Positions 5,664 through 8,158 of a stretch of 8,158 bases of DNA are shown in pieces; position 1 is the first letter of the stretch; each line of letters begins with the position of its first letter. Under the pieces are notes generated by a model that saw only the letters and a list, made by a program, of their open reading frames with translations, had not been told where the DNA came from and made no database searches. A program made the translations under genes and the position numbers. This stretch comes from an uncultured Akkermansia sp. (GTDB taxonomy: Bacteria; Verrucomicrobiota; Verrucomicrobiia; Verrucomicrobiales; Akkermansiaceae). The DNA is taken from positions 1 to 8,158 of the forward strand of contig CANPXA010000072.1 in assembly GCA_947585525.1 (NCBI GenBank), read 5' to 3'.

Positions 5664-7160
5664 ATGCGCGGCGTTTCTGTTCTCTGTGTCGCTGCCTGTT
5701 GCTGTCTTTCTCTCGTCCGGGGCGAGCTGAAGCTTGATCCCATCTACCAATCCCACATGGTGCTGCAACGCGGGGTTCCGGTTCCCATCAGCGGAACCTG
5801 TTCCGCGTCCACTCCGGTGACCGTTTCATTTGGCGGTCACGAGGTGAAAGCCAAGCCCAAAGGGAAGAAGTGGCACGTAACCCTGCCCGCTATGGAGGCT
5901 AACGCCGAGGGAGCCGAGCTCACGGTCAGTCAGGGCAAGGAGAGCGAGAGCATCGATGATGTCGTGGTGGGAGAAGTTTGGCTCGCCTCCGGGCAGTCCA
6001 ATATGCTCTGGCGGCTGGAACAGACGGGAGACTCTTCCGCCATGGCAGCTGCCAATATCCCCCAGTTGCGCTTCTACCACTCCGAACCTCAGGTGCACAC
6101 GGACGACACCGCCTATACGGAAGAGTTGTCTGAGCGCCTCAAGAAAGGTGAGATGTATGAAGGCTCCTGGTCGGTGAGCGATACGACGACCTGCCGGCGG
6201 ATGAGCGCGGTAGGCTGGTACTTCGGACGCAAACTGCAGGAACTGCTCGGCGTTCCGATTGGTATTGTTCACGCGAGTCTCGGGGGATCAGAGATGCTGG
6301 CCTGGATGCCGCAGGCTACCCTCAAGAAGCGCTACAAGGATTGTCTCACCCCCCGCTGGTTGGAGAGCAAATATGTCACGGAATGGGTTCGGGGGCGCGC
6401 CAAGAAAAATATCGGGTCCGACCTCTCTGCTCCGCATCCCTACAAGCCGGGCTACCTTTTCACTACCGGCATCTCCCCGTGGCTCCGTTTCCCTTTTGCC
6501 GGTGTTATCTGGTACCAGGGGGAGTCGGACGCCGAGATCGACGACATGGCGCAGCATAAGGCGATGCTCACCGACCTCATCAACTCGTGGCGCACGCAGT
6601 TCAAAAAGCAGAACTTACCGTTCCTCATGGTGCAACTTCCGCGCATCAATGATGACACGCCCCTGCGCGCCAACTGGCCCGAGTTCCGCGACGTCCAAAC
6701 TCAGGTGGCGCGCGAACTCCCCAACGTGTATCAGACTGTCACTATTGACCTGGGTTCTACGAACAGTAACGTACATCCTCCGCGCAAGCTGGAGGTGGGC
6801 GAACGTCTCGCAACTCTCGCTGCCGCCAAGGTGTACGGAAAAGACATCGTGTACGAAGGTCCCGTCTTTTCCGCTGCGACGTTGTCCGACGGCAAACTCC
6901 ACCTTTCTTTTTCCTCGGCTTCGGGACTCACCACGACTGATGGACAACCCCCGCGCGGCTTTGAAGTCTCCGCCGACGGCAAGAAGTTCCACGCTGCGGA
7001 TGCAGAAATAGATGGCGAGGGCGTTCAACTTTCTCTGCCCTCTCAAGTGAAGAAACCAAAGGTTGTTCGCTACGCTTGGAAGGTGTACGTGGAGCCCAAT
7101 CTCGTGAACGGAGCGGGGTTACCCACTGCACCGTTTACAGCACCGGTTCTCGCTCATTGA
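5664..7160 (+). CDS. Exported sialate O-acetylesterase-type esterase (SASA family)
   Basis: This is an SGNH-fold carbohydrate esterase predicted to remove O-acetyl groups from sialic acids or similar sugars outside the cytoplasm. It has 498 residues. A short Cys-rich hydrophobic signal sequence is at about 1-20, followed by the small beta domain typical of the family (IYQSHMVLQRGVPVPISG, 27-44). The catalytic serine motif is VWLASGQSNM (105-114), giving Ser112. A second signature is AGVIWYQGESDAEI (279-292), and the histidine block is NVHPPRKLEVGERLA (369-383), giving His371. The C-terminal part (about 395-498) is a beta-rich domain. Relatives as I recall them have Asp two residues before the His, but here it is Asn369 (codon AAC). 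A possible lipobox (V-A-A-C12) is too close to the N-terminus to trust. No Shine-Dalgarno sequence is visible. It probably shares a transcript with fabI. The exact substrate cannot be read from sequence. Confidence 0.88.
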   Translation: MRGVSVLCVAACCCLSLVRGELKLDPIYQSHMVLQRGVPVPISGTCSASTPVTVSFGGHEVKAKPKGKKWHVTLPAMEANAEGAELTVSQGKESESIDDVVVGEVWLASGQSNMLWRLEQTGDSSAMAAANIPQLRFYHSEPQVHTDDTAYTEELSERLKKGEMYEGSWSVSDTTTCRRMSAVGWYFGRKLQELLGVPIGIVHASLGGSEMLAWMPQATLKKRYKDCLTPRWLESKYVTEWVRGRAKKNIGSDLSAPHPYKPGYLFTTGISPWLRFPFAGVIWYQGESDAEIDDMAQHKAMLTDLINSWRTQFKKQNLPFLMVQLPRINDDTPLRANWPEFRDVQTQVARELPNVYQTVTIDLGSTNSNVHPPRKLEVGERLATLAAAKVYGKDIVYEGPVFSAATLSDGKLHLSFSSASGLTTTDGQPPRGFEVSADGKKFHAADAEIDGEGVQLSLPSQVKKPKVVRYAWKVYVEPNLVNGAGLPTAPFTAPVLAH

Positions 7161-7762
7161 ACCGTACGCACCCAAAGTTCCTCCCACAACTCCGGACAAT
7201 GAAAGTTCGGTGGATCACTCGGCACAGGACTGCTCGCTAGGAATTGTCTCTCCCCCGTGTTTCCTATGAGAGTTGCGCACACGGCAGCTCGACAATTTGT
7301 GAGCCGCACACCGTGCTCCGTGAGTAATCTCAAGGGAACTCTCAATTGAGCCTTCCATCCGTTCTCCGTGCATTCTCCTAACGCACGTATTCCTCGATTG
7401 TCAAAAGCCTCCACGGATCCTCCCGGCGCCGTCACCCGAGGCGAAAGGAAGGCGGAAGCCCACCACGCCCCGCCGGGGCTCAAATTCATCTCCACGTACC
7501 TCCCGTCCTCCTCACCGCTGAGGAATAACTCAACACAATCATACCGCCACAACCCAGCACATACGTGCCCGGCTTGAGCAGCCGGATGCTCCCTCGCGAC
7601 AGCATCTCTCCCCGCAACAAGTACCATGTCATCTCTATCCCCGTACAACCGAAAAAACAGCTCGGGCTGCACCCGAAGCCCCGCCACCGTGCGCTCCAAC
7701 CGTTGAAATTCCCCAACTTTCCCCACTGAATAGATGCACCGCATACGGCTCTTGATTACCAT
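7154..7762 (-). CDS. CBM9-like / DOMON-like carbohydrate-binding domain protein
   Basis: This is a 202-residue, single-domain protein resembling the family 9-type carbohydrate-binding (DOMON-like) proteins. The recognisable blocks are LWRYDCVELFL (71-81), GRYVEMNLSPGGAWWASAF (87-105), GWKAQLRVPLRLL (135-147) and the terminal DPPNFHCPELWEEL (183-196). Together they give the family's beta-sandwich order. There is no signal peptide, so it appears cytosolic unless exported another way. There is no catalytic domain, and the ligand is unknown. The ATG at 7762 is the first possible start after an in-frame stop at 7775-7777. The ATG at 7744 is an alternative, and neither has a clear ribosome site. 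Its 3' end overlaps that of the convergent esterase gene by seven bases. The inverted-repeat element lies only 45 bases upstream and may carry or disturb its promoter. Confidence 0.75.
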   Translation of the reverse strand: MVIKSRMRCIYSVGKVGEFQRLERTVAGLRVQPELFFRLYGDRDDMVLVAGRDAVAREHPAAQAGHVCAGLWRYDCVELFLSGEEDGRYVEMNLSPGGAWWASAFLSPRVTAPGGSVEAFDNRGIRALGECTENGWKAQLRVPLRLLTEHGVRLTNCRAAVCATLIGNTGERQFLASSPVPSDPPNFHCPELWEELWVRTVQ

Positions 7763-7807
7763 ATTTCCCGAGGTTTAGCAAGCTTCGATACCCCCCTAGG
7801 GCAAACG
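7763..7807. other. Short intergenic gap with a perfect CCCTAGGG palindrome
   Basis: This gap separates the CBM9-like gene from the inverted-repeat element. It holds the 8-bp palindrome CCCTAGGG (7794-7801) and no good promoter for the minus-strand gene. A weak candidate has TTGGGA inside the left terminal repeat as its -35, but its -10 (TAGGGG) is poor. Confidence 0.35.
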
Positions 7808-7862
7808 CACATCCGTCCCAAGAAAAAGCGATGCCCAACAGGCGGAGGCGAGCGGAGCTTGC

Positions 7863-7879
7863 CCATTTACGATTTACGA
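7863..7879 (-). repeat. Copy 2 of the 17-bp dispersed motif
   Basis: On the minus strand this reads TCGTAAATCGTAAATGG, differing at one base from the copy at 1282-1298. It lies within the inverted-repeat element and partly overlaps the heptamer array. Confidence 0.55.
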
Positions 7880-7888
7880 ATTACGATT
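7868..7888 (+). repeat. Tandem heptamer array TACGATT / TACGAAT / TACGATT
   Basis: Three head-to-tail 7-base units fill this stretch. The first and third are identical and the middle one differs by one base. Short heptamer arrays of this kind occur between genes in several bacterial groups. Their function here is unknown. Confidence 0.7.
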
Positions 7889-7897
7889 TGGATGTTA

Positions 7898-7910
7898 GCG
7901 CGCTACGCGC
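7898..7910. repeat. Small GC-rich hairpin inside the inverted-repeat element
   Basis: The sequence GCGCG-CTA-CGCGC is a perfect 5-bp stem with a three-base loop near the middle of the element. It contrasts with the AT-rich sequence on both sides and may be the tip of a longer fold formed when the terminal repeats pair. Confidence 0.5.
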
Positions 7911-8007
7911 GATTTTGTGAAACGAAAGTAAAAAGGATTTTTCGAGAACGGGGGCGCGTTTTTCTTGGGACGGATGTGAAAAGAATGACATAATTTGTGG
8001 AAAAGGC

Positions 8008-8036
8008 TTGTCAAGGCGAGGGCAAATGTGTATCCT
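8008..8036 (+). promoter_or_regulatory. Probable promoter of the gene leaving the right edge
   Basis: The candidate is TTGTCA (8008-8013), a 17-base spacer and TATCCT (8031-8036). The C preceding the -35 is also present in the other three promoters called here. A perfect TATAAT at 8053-8058 is an alternative -10, but nothing like a -35 sits 16-18 bases before it. Transcription would start near 8043 or 8065. Confidence 0.4.
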
Positions 8037-8130
8037 TTTGGCGCGCGAGTTCTATAATCGGTCGTTGGTCCTTCTTTTCCCCGGAAGCATAGCTCGCATG
8101 AAGGGAAACCCGACCTACCCGTTATACATC

Positions 8131-8158
8131 ATGTCTGATACATCCAATACGGAAGAAA
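8131..8158 (+). CDS. Start of an unidentified protein, cut off by window edge
   Basis: Nine codons are visible from the ATG at 8131 (MSDTSNTEE), which follows a promoter-like region. The A/C-rich leader ending ...TACATC resembles those of the other plus-strand genes, which also lack a Shine-Dalgarno sequence. An in-frame ATG at 8098 with a weak GGAAG ten bases upstream would add 11 residues. The visible part is too short to identify a product, and the coding call rests on context only. Confidence 0.4.

Larger units (their letters stand above)
7808..7978. mobile_element. MITE-like element with 20-bp perfect terminal inverted repeats
   Basis: The left end CACATCCGTCCCAAGAAAAA (7808-7827) is an exact reverse complement of the right end at 7959-7978. 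With one unpaired base the match extends a further three bases inward. The 171-bp unit has no open reading frame of note. Inside are a three-unit heptamer array (7868-7888) and a small hairpin GCGCG-CTA-CGCGC (7898-7910). Size, lack of coding capacity and terminal repeats fit a miniature inverted-repeat transposable element. I see no clear target-site duplication (left flank ...AAACG, right flank AAAAG...), and no transposase in the window shares these ends. It could instead be a structured intergenic RNA or DNA element with a long stem. Confidence 0.55.

Noticed and set aside
5691..5699. Lipobox (V-A-A-C12) in the esterase, making it a lipoprotein
   Set aside because: Only eleven residues precede the cysteine, too few for a normal lipoprotein signal. 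A standard signal peptide ending near residue 20 fits better.
6259..7011. Plus-strand open frame of 250 codons inside the esterase gene
   Set aside because: It is a frame-shifted shadow of the esterase, Arg/Ser/Pro-rich, while the family motifs are all in the main frame.
8053..8058. Perfect TATAAT as the promoter of the right-edge gene
   Set aside because: There is no -35-like hexamer 16-18 bases upstream. TTGTCA-N17-TATCCT is the better pair, though the TATAAT cannot be ruled out.

Overview
The window looks like chromosomal DNA from a Gram-negative bacterium, most plausibly a member of the Verrucomicrobiota (an Akkermansia-like or other PVC-group organism). This is inferred from three things: an rpmH-rnpA-yidD-yidC block whose upstream neighbour is not dnaA, a secreted sialate O-acetylesterase-type enzyme, and several genes without a Shine-Dalgarno sequence. 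No marker in the window fixes the taxonomy, so it remains a guess. The genes are mostly housekeeping, with one accessory-looking intergenic element near the right edge.

Layout from left to right: (1) Bases 1-1034, minus strand, hold the N-terminal half of a 7TM-HD phosphohydrolase (PgpH/YqfF-like, the c-di-AMP phosphodiesterase family). The gene runs off the left edge. A very good sigma-70-type promoter (TTGACA-N17-TAGAAT) lies directly upstream. (2) Bases 1342-4112, minus strand, hold the operon rpmH-rnpA-yidD-yidC, transcribed from a second promoter of the same type (TTGACA-N16-TAGAAT) and followed by a perfect 11-bp-stem hairpin. It supplies ribosomal protein bL34, the protein subunit of RNase P, and two factors of inner-membrane protein insertion. 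(3) Bases 4113-4340 form a divergent promoter region. (4) Bases 4341-7160, plus strand, hold a closely spaced trio: a YbjN-like small protein, the enoyl-ACP reductase FabI, and an exported SASA-family esterase. They are probably co-transcribed from a TTGACT-N17-TACTAT promoter. (5) Bases 7154-7762, minus strand, hold a CBM9/DOMON-like carbohydrate-binding domain protein that converges on the esterase, with the two stop codons overlapping. (6) Bases 7763-8158 are mainly intergenic. They contain a 171-bp element with 20-bp perfect terminal inverted repeats (MITE-like) carrying tandem heptamers, then a likely promoter and the first few codons of a plus-strand gene that leaves the window.

The most interesting item is the MITE-like element, together with its heptamer motif, 16 of 17 bases of which recur 6.6 kb away next to the hairpin after yidC. 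I do not see a convincing novel multi-gene system. The other points worth checking are the apparent lack of the extracellular HDED domain in the 7TM-HD protein, and an Asn where relatives of the esterase usually have an Asp just before the catalytic His.
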